A stretch of DNA of 47,663 bases from JAWXUE01 sp044432925. Its GTDB lineage: Bacteria; Bacillota_I; Bacilli_A; Acholeplasmatales; Anaeroplasmataceae. Made by a program: the position numbers and the translations under genes. The DNA lies in assembly GCA_044432925.1 (NCBI GenBank), contig JAWXUE010000007.1, forward strand, positions 1 through 47,663, given 5' to 3'. Of the stretch, positions 32,349 through 40,458 are shown in pieces. Each line of letters opens with the position of its first letter. Position 1 is the first letter of the stretch. The notes beneath the pieces were generated by a model. That model ran no database searches, was not told where the DNA came from, and saw nothing but the letters and a program-made list of their open reading frames with translations.

Positions 32349-32513
32349 CTACCTCACAATCGCAATTATTAAAAGTGTAATTAATAATGCTACAATAATT
32401 TGTACTATTAAATGTTTAGAAATAAAATTATGAATTTTTTGTGGAAATCTTTTAGTAATAACACTAGAAATTGGATCAAGAATTGATAATAATACTGTAA
32501 ATACATGTCTCAT
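32349..32513 (-). CDS. Small single-span membrane protein between cdaA and the PAS/GGDEF gene
   Basis: A 54-aa ORF starting at the ATG at 32513. Its start MRHVFTVLLSILDP is followed by a basic stretch (TKRFPQKIHNFISKH, about 20-35) and a single hydrophobic helix (LIVQIIVALLITLLIIAIV, 36-53) ending in Arg. The ribosome site AGAGGT lies in the last codons of cdaA and the start is five bases past the cdaA stop. Its own stop region (GTGAGGTAG) supplies the ribosome site of the next gene. This tight coupling on both sides argues it is real. No family is recognised; it occupies the place where cdaR is found in many Firmicutes. Confidence 0.68.
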   Translation of the reverse strand: MRHVFTVLLSILDPISSVITKRFPQKIHNFISKHLIVQIIVALLITLLIIAIVR

Positions 32514-32517
32514 ATTA

Positions 32518-33291
32518 TTATACCTCTCTTTCCATTGCTAAATCGATATATTCTAATAATTGATCTTTATCATTCATTTTCATAAATATACCACTATAAG
32601 CAATTGATATAGAACCAGTTTCTTCACTAACAACAATAGTAACACTATCTGTTACTTCTGCTATTCCTAAAGCAGCACGATGTCTAGATCCTACTGTTTT
32701 ATCTAAGTTATCTCTTTGTGATAAAACATAATATGCACCAGCACATCTAATTTTATTACCTTTAATAATAACAGCACCATCATGTAGTGGTGTTAATGGA
32801 GAGAATATATTAATTAATAATTCTTTTGAAATATCAGAATCCATTTGAATAGCTTTTTCTGAATATTGATCAAGTAATCTATGTTTTTCTATTGTAACTA
32901 ATGCTCCAATTTTTTTACTTGATAAATATAACATAGCATCTGCTATAGCATTTTTATTATCATTAGTTGTTCTTAATACATTAGTCTTTTCACTTTGTTT
33001 AAATCCTTCTTGTAAAAATTTTCTAAAGTCAGGAGCTAATAAAACAATTGAAGCTAATACTAAAAATAATTGAACATAGTAAAATAATGTTTCAGAAGTT
33101 ACTAAACTAAATTCTTTTGATATATAAGCTAATAAAGAAAATATACCAATTGGAATTACTAACGAAAATGCTAGTTTAGATTTAGAGAAAAATCTAACTA
33201 AGAAAAACACTATTATGAATACAAAATAGAAATCTAAAATTAAATTTGCTATTTCATTTGTATTAAAAAAATTTATTATTGAATCTAACAT
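32518..33291 (-). CDS. cdaA: Diadenylate cyclase CdaA
   Basis: A 257-aa enzyme that makes the second messenger c-di-AMP from two ATP at the membrane. Three N-terminal helices (~15-35, ~40-57, ~66-86) precede a DAC domain with both catalytic motifs, DGA at 171-173 (PLHDGAVI) and RHR at 203-205 (GSRHRAALG). The length and layout equal B. subtilis CdaA (YbbP). The usual neighbours cdaR and glmM are absent; downstream come a coupled 54-aa membrane protein and the PAS/degenerate-GGDEF protein. A GGAGTG ribosome site and a TATAAT box at 33317-33322 (minus strand) lie upstream. Confidence 0.95.
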   Translation of the reverse strand: MLDSIINFFNTNEIANLILDFYFVFIIVFFLVRFFSKSKLAFSLVIPIGIFSLLAYISKEFSLVTSETLFYYVQLFLVLASIVLLAPDFRKFLQEGFKQSEKTNVLRTTNDNKNAIADAMLYLSSKKIGALVTIEKHRLLDQYSEKAIQMDSDISKELLINIFSPLTPLHDGAVIIKGNKIRCAGAYYVLSQRDNLDKTVGSRHRAALGIAEVTDSVTIVVSEETGSISIAYSGIFMKMNDKDQLLEYIDLAMEREV

Positions 33292-33403
33292 AAAATACCC
33301 ACTCCTCTTTTAAAAGATTATACCACTTTTTACAAAATATATAAATACATAAATTAATTATTATTTAAATATATTTTAAATAAATTAATTCAACATAAAT
33401 ACA

Positions 33404-33431
33404 AAATAGAAACGAATAATCGTTTCTATTT
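33404..33431. terminator. Hairpin terminator between the Fic gene and cdaA
   Basis: Perfect 12-bp stem AAATAGAAACGA/TCGTTTCTATTT with loop ATAA, followed by TTGTATTT on the minus strand. The rest of 33292-33547 shows only A+T-rich promoter-like sequence. Confidence 0.72.
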
Positions 33432-33547
33432 CAATTGTTTAATTATGAACTACATATTGATACTACACAATCATATACAACAGTTTCATCTAATTATATA
33501 CTTGAATGTAGACTTATTTTTATAGAATTTAGTTGTTATGAAACATA

Positions 33548-34549
33548 TCAATCTTTATTTAACACTTCAATATTTAAATAATAAACTCTAACTTTTGTAG
33601 CTCCAGAAGGAATTAAAATATTCTTTTTTACTAAACTTAAAAAATATTTCCTTACATTGTCTTTATTCTTACCAAGAAGATCAATCGCTTCTTCTACGTT
33701 TATTGTTTCATTATTTTCAAAATATTTAACTAATACTAAAGAAATTTCCTTTTCTGTTTTAGTTAAACCTTTAAAATACATTTTATTTATTGTGTCATTA
33801 GTATTCACATTATTTATTGTTTTCAAAATCATTTCTAACATAAATTCAATAAACAATGTACTAGTTCCAGATTTAGAACATAATGCAATTGTATTATAAT
33901 AAATTTGCTGGTGAGAGTATATTAATGTTTCTATTGGAACATATTCAAATATCCTATTATATTTATACAAAATTAACGCTTGCCAAAATCTCCCAATTCT
34001 ACCATTACCATCACTAAAAGGATGAATAATTTCTAACTCAAAATGAACAATTGCAGACTTAATAAGTGGATTTAATTCGCTATTTTTTAACCAATCAAAT
34101 AACTCTTCAACTAAGTTTGAAACAAATTCAGGTCTTGCTCCTAAGTGAATAACTTTATCATTATCGTATACTGCAACATCACCACTTCTAAATATTCCGG
34201 ATTCCCTTACAAGCCCTTTTGTTAATATTTTATGAGCAGACAAGAACGACACAACACTATAAGGATTAAATTCATCTATTTTTTCATACATCAAAAAAGC
34301 ATTTTCTATTTCTAGAATTTCTTTTCTAGGAGCAATAACAAACTTTTTATCAATTACAGCTATTACATCATTTTCAGATAATGTATTTTGTTCAATAGCA
34401 CAAGTAGAATTAACAGACTTAATTTTACTTGCTTTTCTTAACAATATTTTTTTTTTAATATTCTCAGTTTCTAAATTAGTTATTTTCTTTGTAATTTCAA
34501 TTGATAAATTAATAATTTTATCATTTATTTCAAATGGAGGTTTATACAT
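33548..34549 (-). CDS. Fic-domain protein (AMPylase family)
   Basis: About 333 aa from the ATG at 34549 (AGGATG upstream). An N-terminal helical region includes KIKSVNSTCAIEQNTLSEND (~36-55 in this numbering), where S-x-x-x-E-[QG]-N resembles the self-inhibitory helix of class II Fic proteins ([ST]xxxE[GN]). The active site HPFSDGNGRIGRFW (~180-193) is complete, so it may transfer AMP or another nucleotide monophosphate to a hydroxyl of a target protein. A C-terminal winged helix (~275-333) follows. It is a stand-alone gene without toxin-antitoxin partner. A longer frame begins with TTG at 34639 and would add a leucine-rich leader from tandem repeats; I reject it for lack of a ribosome site. 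Confidence 0.9.
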   Translation of the reverse strand: MYKPPFEINDKIINLSIEITKKITNLETENIKKKILLRKASKIKSVNSTCAIEQNTLSENDVIAVIDKKFVIAPRKEILEIENAFLMYEKIDEFNPYSVVSFLSAHKILTKGLVRESGIFRSGDVAVYDNDKVIHLGARPEFVSNLVEELFDWLKNSELNPLIKSAIVHFELEIIHPFSDGNGRIGRFWQALILYKYNRIFEYVPIETLIYSHQQIYYNTIALCSKSGTSTLFIEFMLEMILKTINNVNTNDTINKMYFKGLTKTEKEISLVLVKYFENNETINVEEAIDLLGKNKDNVRKYFLSLVKKNILIPSGATKVRVYYLNIEVLNKD

Positions 34550-34593
34550 TCGATCACATCCTAATACATTTATTATAACATAACTATAATATA

Positions 34594-34629
34594 GTAGCAA
34601 GAAAAGTAGCAAGAAAAGTAGCAAGAAAA
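34594..34629. repeat. Three tandem copies of a 12-base unit upstream of the Fic gene
   Basis: GTAGCAAGAAAA is repeated exactly three times. It lies about 45 bases upstream of the Fic start and could change copy number by slippage. Confidence 0.85.
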
Positions 34630-34745
34630 GTTGTTTCAATATTAAAATAGGTATTAATATCTTTTAATTAATAAATGAACATTGTTTCCACTTATTATTA
34701 CAAGTACTAATACCTTTTACTTAATTAAATTTTATAACATACTTA

Positions 34746-36701
34746 CTAACTTAGTTCTAATAATTCATTTGTTTTACTTTTTATTATAAGTATTTTATTT
34801 TCATCTCTATTTAACATATAGTTACCTTTTTTATAGTTATTAATTAACAACATAAATGTTTTCAAATATAATTCTTTAAAGTTATTAAAGTCATCATTAT
34901 TATATTCAACATTATATCCTTTTGATTTCATAAACTCAATTTCTTTATTTGTTTTTAAATATGTTTTTTCATTTACTATAGTATATTCTCTTTTAATATT
35001 ATTAGTTTCTATACAATCAATAAATCCTACACTATGTTCTTTTTCAACTTCATCTTTAAATATTAATATTAAGTTTTTACAATTAATTAAATTACCTTTT
35101 TTATCATAGAAAAATCCTTTATCAACAACGTTATCTAGGAAATCTTTTATTTCTGTTGATGCATCATTATAATTAGATAATATAATTATAGGTAGTGGAT
35201 ATGATGCAATATGTTCTGATAATATTCCACCTTCATCATATCCCACATAACCTTTAGGAGATCCTATTAAACTAGATAAACTATATGATTCTTTATAAGT
35301 AGATAAATCTATTTCTAAAAACATCTCATCAGTAATACCTAAAGATTCTATCATCTCTTTTTTAATTTCATTTAAATTATACTCATCCTTACAACAACTT
35401 ATTGTACCTAATATTTTATGGTCTATCCCTAAGTTATATTCTAAATATAATGGGTTTAATTCTTTATAAAAATTATCTTCTTTTATCTTACTAACTTTTA
35501 ATCCTATAATTTGTCTTAATGCTTCATCTATTATACTGTTATTTATTATTTTTAATTTCTTCATAGAAGCAATGCTTAGCGCTTCATCTAATACATCAAT
35601 TGCTTTATCAGGAAATCTTCTATTAACTATCTTTTTACTAGATTCTTCTATAATATAATTTAATACATAAGCAGGTACTTTTACTTTATGATATTTCTCA
35701 TAATCTTTTTTAATACCAAATAATATATTTTTCATTTCTATTAATGTTGGTTCTGTAACAAACACACTTTGAAATCTTCTACTTAATGCTTTATCAGTTA
35801 AAATAGTTTTTCTATATTCTTCTATTGTTGTAGCGCCGATAACTTTAAAATTTCCTCTAGCTAAAAATGGTTTTAATATATTAGCAGCATCTAGTGTACC
35901 CTCACTAGAACCAGCACCCATTATAGTATGAATCTCATCTATAAATAATATTATATTAGGTTTATCAACAATAGATTTAGTTAACTTATCTATTCTAGCC
36001 TCAAAGTCTCCACGATATTTTGTATTAGATAATAAACTACTTAAATTTAGTGATATTATTTCATAATCATATTTATTTTTATAATAGTATGTAGCAAGCC
36101 CTTCTATTAAAGCTGTTTTACCTACTCCAGCATTACCTACTAATAATGGATTATTTTTAGTTTTTCTAGAAAGAATTACTCTCATTCTTTCTAAATAACT
36201 TTCTCTACCAATAAACTTTTCAAATTCATTATTTTTAGCTTTTTTAGTTAAATTAATTGTATATTCAATATCTTCATCAGATAAATTAAATATTTCTTTT
36301 AAATCATCTAATATATCTTTTAAATCAATTCCTAAGTAATCTAATTGTGTTAAGAATATTGTATCTTTAACCAATAATAAACTAAAAAATAAATGTTCTT
36401 CTAATATTTCATCGCTACCTTGTTCTGTTGCTATATTAATTGCTGTATCGAATACACTATTTAATTTTTCATTATATTGCTTTTCATGATGTCTTAGTAT
36501 TAACATACTTTTAAATATATCTTCTATTTCTTCACTTGTTACATCATATTCATTTAAAATATAGTGACAAATTGAATCTTCACTATTGAACAGTGCAAGC
36601 AAAAAACCTTCTGTACCAATTGTTTGTAATCCTTTATCATTAGAATACTTAGTTGCTACCTCAACTATTTGTTTTGCTTTATTACTAAATTTTTCAAACA
36701 A
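34746..36701 (-). CDS. ClpC-like AAA+ ATPase with degenerate second AAA domain
   Basis: A 651-aa protein, shorter than ClpC (~810). The N-terminal Clp_N repeat pair spans ~1-145 (FSNKAKQIVEVATKYS, IGTEGFLLAL). D1 is complete: GNAGVGKT (189-196), LFIDEIHTIMGAG and the arginine-finger region KALSRRFQSVF. D2 keeps the pore-loop stretch GYVGYDEGG and a VGF that resembles the ClpP-docking loop of ClpC, but has no Walker A, its Walker B position reads PIIILSNYNDA, and most of the C-terminal subdomain is missing. It might be a single-engine unfoldase or a regulator of other Clp proteins. The start is TTG with GGAGG in front, at the conserved MFEKF position. It is divergent from hflX. Confidence 0.85.
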   Translation of the reverse strand: MFEKFSNKAKQIVEVATKYSNDKGLQTIGTEGFLLALFNSEDSICHYILNEYDVTSEEIEDIFKSMLILRHHEKQYNEKLNSVFDTAINIATEQGSDEILEEHLFFSLLLVKDTIFLTQLDYLGIDLKDILDDLKEIFNLSDEDIEYTINLTKKAKNNEFEKFIGRESYLERMRVILSRKTKNNPLLVGNAGVGKTALIEGLATYYYKNKYDYEIISLNLSSLLSNTKYRGDFEARIDKLTKSIVDKPNIILFIDEIHTIMGAGSSEGTLDAANILKPFLARGNFKVIGATTIEEYRKTILTDKALSRRFQSVFVTEPTLIEMKNILFGIKKDYEKYHKVKVPAYVLNYIIEESSKKIVNRRFPDKAIDVLDEALSIASMKKLKIINNSIIDEALRQIIGLKVSKIKEDNFYKELNPLYLEYNLGIDHKILGTISCCKDEYNLNEIKKEMIESLGITDEMFLEIDLSTYKESYSLSSLIGSPKGYVGYDEGGILSEHIASYPLPIIILSNYNDASTEIKDFLDNVVDKGFFYDKKGNLINCKNLILIFKDEVEKEHSVGFIDCIETNNIKREYTIVNEKTYLKTNKEIEFMKSKGYNVEYNNDDFNNFKELYLKTFMLLINNYKKGNYMLNRDENKILIIKSKTNELLELS

Positions 36702-36819
36702 ATCAATTCCTCCTTTGCTACTCCTGTGTTATAGTATATGTAGTAATTATAAAATTATCGATTTTATTTCTAAATATTGTCAATTAAATTTATACATATT
36801 TTTTAAGGAAGGTGAAATT

Positions 36820-38082
36820 ATGAATGAACAAGGTATTATTGTTAAAGTATTAATACAAGAAGAAAAATATAATTTAGAATATGATTTAGAAGAATTAACT
36901 AACTTATGTAATAGTTGTTTAATTGATGTTGTTGATACGATGACTCAAATGATTTCTTCTTTTAATAAAAAAACTTATATTGGTAGTGGTAAATTATTAG
37001 AGTTAAAAACTTTAGTAGATAACAATGATATTAGTATTGTTATTTTTGATGATGAACTATCTCCTACACAATTAAGAAACATTGAAGAAGTATTAGAAAT
37101 TAAAGTTATTGATCGTAGTATGCTAATTTTAGATATTTTTAGGAAAAGAGCTAAATCTAATGAATCTATATTAGAAGTTAAACTTGCTCAATTAAAATAT
37201 CTTCTTCCTAGATTATCTTCTATGAATAGTGATTTCTCTAGACAAGGTGGTTTTCAAACTAAAGGTCCTGGTGAAAAACAAATTGATTTAGATAAAAGAA
37301 AGATATTAGAAGAAATTTATTTAATTGAATCTAAATTAGCAAATAATAGAAATACTAGAATGATTCAAAAACAAAAAAGAATACATTCTAATATTCCTAT
37401 AGTTGCTTTAGTAGGTTATACAAATAGTGGTAAGTCTACTACTATGAATACTTTAATTAAACAAACTTCTAATAGAGATGATAAACTTGTTTATGAAAAG
37501 GATCAATTGTTTGCTACATTAGATACTAGTGTACGTCATATTAAACTTAAAAATAAATTTGAATTTATGTTAATTGATACTGTTGGATTTGTTTCTAAAT
37601 TACCACATCATTTAATTAATTCTTTTCACTCTACTTTATCAGATACTTTAGATGCTGATTTAATTATTCATGTAGTAGACTCTTCTAATACACATTATAA
37701 TAAACACATTAGCGTTACAAATGATGTTATTAGAAGTATAGGAGCATCTAATATTAAACAATTATATTTATTAAATAAATGTGATAAACAATGTAACATT
37801 CCATTTTTATTAAATGAGGATCATATGTTATATTCAAACAAGTCTTTAGAAAACTTCGATAAATTAATTTCTTATATAACTAATACATTTAAAAATACAT
37901 TATATCAAGATGTTGAATTACATATCCCTTATACAGAAAGTAAACTTATTTCTTATTTAGAAGGATATGCTATTACTACTTATAAATTAATAAGTAATGA
38001 TTTTATTTATTATAAATGTTCTATTAAAAAGGATGATATCAAGCAGTTTAACGACTATATTGTGAGCAATATAAACCCGTAG
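36820..38082 (+). CDS. hflX: GTPase HflX
   Basis: A 420-aa ribosome-associated GTPase that splits stalled or heat-damaged ribosomes. I start at the ATG at 36820, preceded by AAGGAAGGTGA; the open frame further upstream is antisense to the ClpC-like gene. The N-terminal HflX domain has YIGSGKLLEL (~51-60) and the RLSSMNSDFSRQGGFQTKGPGE region with the basic helix after it. The G domain shows G1 GYTNSGKST (~200-208), G3 DTVGF with HHLINSFHSTLSD, and G4 NKCD. The C-terminal extension is short. It is first in a plus-strand pair with mscS. Confidence 0.93.
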   Translation: MNEQGIIVKVLIQEEKYNLEYDLEELTNLCNSCLIDVVDTMTQMISSFNKKTYIGSGKLLELKTLVDNNDISIVIFDDELSPTQLRNIEEVLEIKVIDRSMLILDIFRKRAKSNESILEVKLAQLKYLLPRLSSMNSDFSRQGGFQTKGPGEKQIDLDKRKILEEIYLIESKLANNRNTRMIQKQKRIHSNIPIVALVGYTNSGKSTTMNTLIKQTSNRDDKLVYEKDQLFATLDTSVRHIKLKNKFEFMLIDTVGFVSKLPHHLINSFHSTLSDTLDADLIIHVVDSSNTHYNKHISVTNDVIRSIGASNIKQLYLLNKCDKQCNIPFLLNEDHMLYSNKSLENFDKLISYITNTFKNTLYQDVELHIPYTESKLISYLEGYAITTYKLISNDFIYYKCSIKKDDIKQFNDYIVSNINP

Positions 38083-38153
38083 GTATAATATTTTATGAAA
38101 AATAGTTTTAATTTTGTCGAAATAATGGTATAATCATTTTCGAGGTGAATTAT

Positions 38154-39341
38154 ATGAGCGGAAAAAAACAAAAAAAAGATAATACAATGAAGCATGTGAT
38201 TTTAATCATTGTTGTTATTTTAGTTATAACATTCAGTACATATATTTATGGAGCTGAAAGTATATTTGCGGGGAAATTAAAATCTCCAATTGATAATATC
38301 ATATTAAACGAAATATTTAAAAATAGTGTTATACAATATATTTATAGTAGTATACCTAATATGATTACTACTTATTTCGTAATATGTGCAACAGGGTATT
38401 TAAATCGTGCATTACAATATACATTAACAAAAGCGTTTAATCAAAGTCAAAGAGCGGAAACAATCTTAAAAATGTTATTTAGCTTTTCTAAATACGGATT
38501 TGCTATTATCGCTGGATTAATTATTTTAACTGTTTGGGGTGCTGACTCAGGAGCATTATTAGCTTCTGCTGGGGGACTTGCATTAGTAGTGGGTCTTGGT
38601 GCTCAAAGTTTAATTGCCGATGTACTTGCTGGAGTTTTCATTGTATTTGAAGGTGAATTCAACGTTGGAGATATCGTAATCATTGATGGTTATAGAGGTA
38701 AAGTATTAGCAATTGGTATTAGATCAACTAAATTTAGAGATATTTATGGTGATATTAAAACTATTAATAACTCTCAAATTACTACTGTTATTAATAAAAC
38801 TAAAGAAGTTTCAATGGCAGATGTTACTGTAGGTATTAACTATGGTGAATCAATTGAAAAAGTTGAAGCTATTTTTAAAAAGGAATTAAAAAAACTTAAA
38901 GAAAAAATTCCTGAAGCTTTAGAAGAAATAGTTTATTTAGGTGTTACTGATTTAGGAGCTTCTTCTGTAGATTTATTATTTATTACTTATGCTAAAGAAG
39001 AACATGTAATGTCAGTAAGAAGAAAGATAAGAAGAGAATTAAAAGTTATTTTTGATAACTATGGAATCGAAATTCCTTATCAACATATTACTTTAGAACG
39101 TAGAGATAAATTTGAAAGTGGAATTACTTACAAACCTACAGCTAAAGAATTAAAACAAGAATCTAATGATATTGAAAACTTATTATTCAATAAAGAAATT
39201 CCTAAGAAATTAACTGAGGAAGAAATTAAAGCTGCTGAAAGACAAAAAGCTTATGATGACAGACAAGCTAGAAAAGATTTAGTATTCGATGAAGATTATA
39301 CTATCGAAACTATTGAAATTGATGACGATCCATCAAACTAA
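38154..39341 (+). CDS. MscS-family mechanosensitive channel
   Basis: About 395 aa from the ATG at 38154 (the in-frame GTG at 38145 is part of the GAGGTG ribosome site). After a basic N terminus come three membrane helices (~12-35, ~60-80, ~105-150). The third is the pore-lining helix with the Gly/Ala pattern (SGALLASAGGLALVVGLGAQSL). The following NVGDIVIIDGYRGKV beta domain and the mixed C-terminal cytoplasmic vestibule (~165-310) are typical. A ~70-residue charged C-terminal tail is extra. It releases solutes under osmotic downshock. A promoter-like TATAAT (38129-38134) lies before it. Confidence 0.92.
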   Translation: MSGKKQKKDNTMKHVILIIVVILVITFSTYIYGAESIFAGKLKSPIDNIILNEIFKNSVIQYIYSSIPNMITTYFVICATGYLNRALQYTLTKAFNQSQRAETILKMLFSFSKYGFAIIAGLIILTVWGADSGALLASAGGLALVVGLGAQSLIADVLAGVFIVFEGEFNVGDIVIIDGYRGKVLAIGIRSTKFRDIYGDIKTINNSQITTVINKTKEVSMADVTVGINYGESIEKVEAIFKKELKKLKEKIPEALEEIVYLGVTDLGASSVDLLFITYAKEEHVMSVRRKIRRELKVIFDNYGIEIPYQHITLERRDKFESGITYKPTAKELKQESNDIENLLFNKEIPKKLTEEEIKAAERQKAYDDRQARKDLVFDEDYTIETIEIDDDPSN

Positions 39342-39347
39342 AAAAAT

Positions 39348-39378
39348 AAACAAGTAGAATATAATGTTCTACTTGTTT
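39348..39378. terminator. Bidirectional terminator of mscS and dusB
   Basis: Perfect 12-bp stem AAACAAGTAGAA/TTCTACTTGTTT with T-runs on the plus side. It overlaps the last codons of the convergent dusB gene. Confidence 0.8.
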
Positions 39379-40364
39379 TTTTCTTCTTCTATAATTTGTT
39401 TAAAATAGTTGTCTACAATTTCCATTGTCTCTTCTATACTTTTGGTTTTAAATATTAATGGTTTAACTTTTGTTGCATGAGGTAAACCCTTCATGTAATA
39501 TCCTATTTGTCTTCTCATTTCTAACATTGTTATATACTCATCTTTTAAATCACTTAGATATCCTAAGTGTTTTTTTATTGTTTGATAAATGGCTTCATAA
39601 GAAGGTTTTTCTAATAAAACACCATTTTCTAAATATTCATTTATTTCATTAAATATAAAAGGATTCCCTAATGTTGCTCTAGCAACCATTACAGCATCTA
39701 CACCAGTTTCATCCATCATTTTTTTAGCATCTAATGCACTGTTAATATCACCATTTCCAATTACAGGAATACTTACAGCATCTTTTACTTTTTTAATAAT
39801 AGACCAATCAGCTTTACCACTATATAGTTGTTCTCTTGTTCTACCGTGTACAGCAATAGCACTTGCTCCTGCTTTCTCAATTAGCTTAGCTATTTCAACA
39901 GCATTAATAGAATCTTTATCCCAACCAATTCTTATTTTAACTGTAACAGGTTTCTTAACACTTTTAACAACACTTAAAACAATCTCATATACTTTTTTTG
40001 GATCTTTTAATAGAGCACTACCTGCTCCACCTTTTTTAGCAACTTTATTAACAGGACATCCCATATTAATATCTATAAAATCACAATTAGAATATTGGTC
40101 TATAAATTTAGCTGCTTTTACTAAATCAGCAACATCACTACCAAACAATTGCATACTACATGGATGTTCATCAGAAGCAACCTTAATCATTTCTAATGTT
40201 TTAGTATTATTAAAGTTTAATGCTTTATCACTAACCATCTCCGCATATACTAATCCACAACCATTTTCTTTAGCTATTTTACGGTATGCATAATTAGTAT
40301 TTCCAGCCATAGGACCTAGTACAACTTTACTTTTAATTTCTATATCTCTAATAAAAAAACTCAT
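39369..40364 (-). CDS. dusB: tRNA-dihydrouridine synthase DusB
   Basis: About 331 aa from the ATG at 40364 (the in-frame GTG at 40373 is in the AAGGTGAT ribosome site). A TIM-barrel FMN enzyme that reduces uridine to dihydrouridine in the tRNA D-loop. PMAGNTNYAYRKI (FMN loop, ~17-29), the active-site Cys in DINMGCPVNKVAKKGGAG (~93-110), VKIRIGWD, HGRTREQLYSGKADW (~165-179), GNGDI and ARATLGNPF are all present. The C-terminal four-helix tRNA-binding domain is shorter than in E. coli DusC. In Firmicutes dusB commonly neighbours hslO and lysS, and hslO lies next door here. Confidence 0.94.
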   Translation of the reverse strand: MSFFIRDIEIKSKVVLGPMAGNTNYAYRKIAKENGCGLVYAEMVSDKALNFNNTKTLEMIKVASDEHPCSMQLFGSDVADLVKAAKFIDQYSNCDFIDINMGCPVNKVAKKGGAGSALLKDPKKVYEIVLSVVKSVKKPVTVKIRIGWDKDSINAVEIAKLIEKAGASAIAVHGRTREQLYSGKADWSIIKKVKDAVSIPVIGNGDINSALDAKKMMDETGVDAVMVARATLGNPFIFNEINEYLENGVLLEKPSYEAIYQTIKKHLGYLSDLKDEYITMLEMRRQIGYYMKGLPHATKVKPLIFKTKSIEETMEIVDNYFKQIIEEEKNK

Positions 40365-40458
40365 ATATATCACCTTTTACTATTATATTGTTTATATTAT
40401 ATCATTTTAATAGTGTTAAATATATAATAATGTGATAAAATAAATAAAGGTGATATAT

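Noticed and set aside
33548..34549. Fic as toxin of a toxin-antitoxin pair
   Set aside because: No small antitoxin frame adjoins it and the protein carries its own probable inhibitory motif.
34550..34639. Longer Fic protein with leucine-rich leader starting at TTG 34639
   Set aside because: No ribosome site lies before the TTG; the leader is a by-product of the 12-base repeats, and the ATG at 34549 has AGGATG at usable distance and begins the conserved part.
36586..36819. N-terminal extension of HflX
   Set aside because: It runs antisense through the start of the ClpC-like gene; AAGGAAGGTGA and ATG at 36820 match the normal HflX start.
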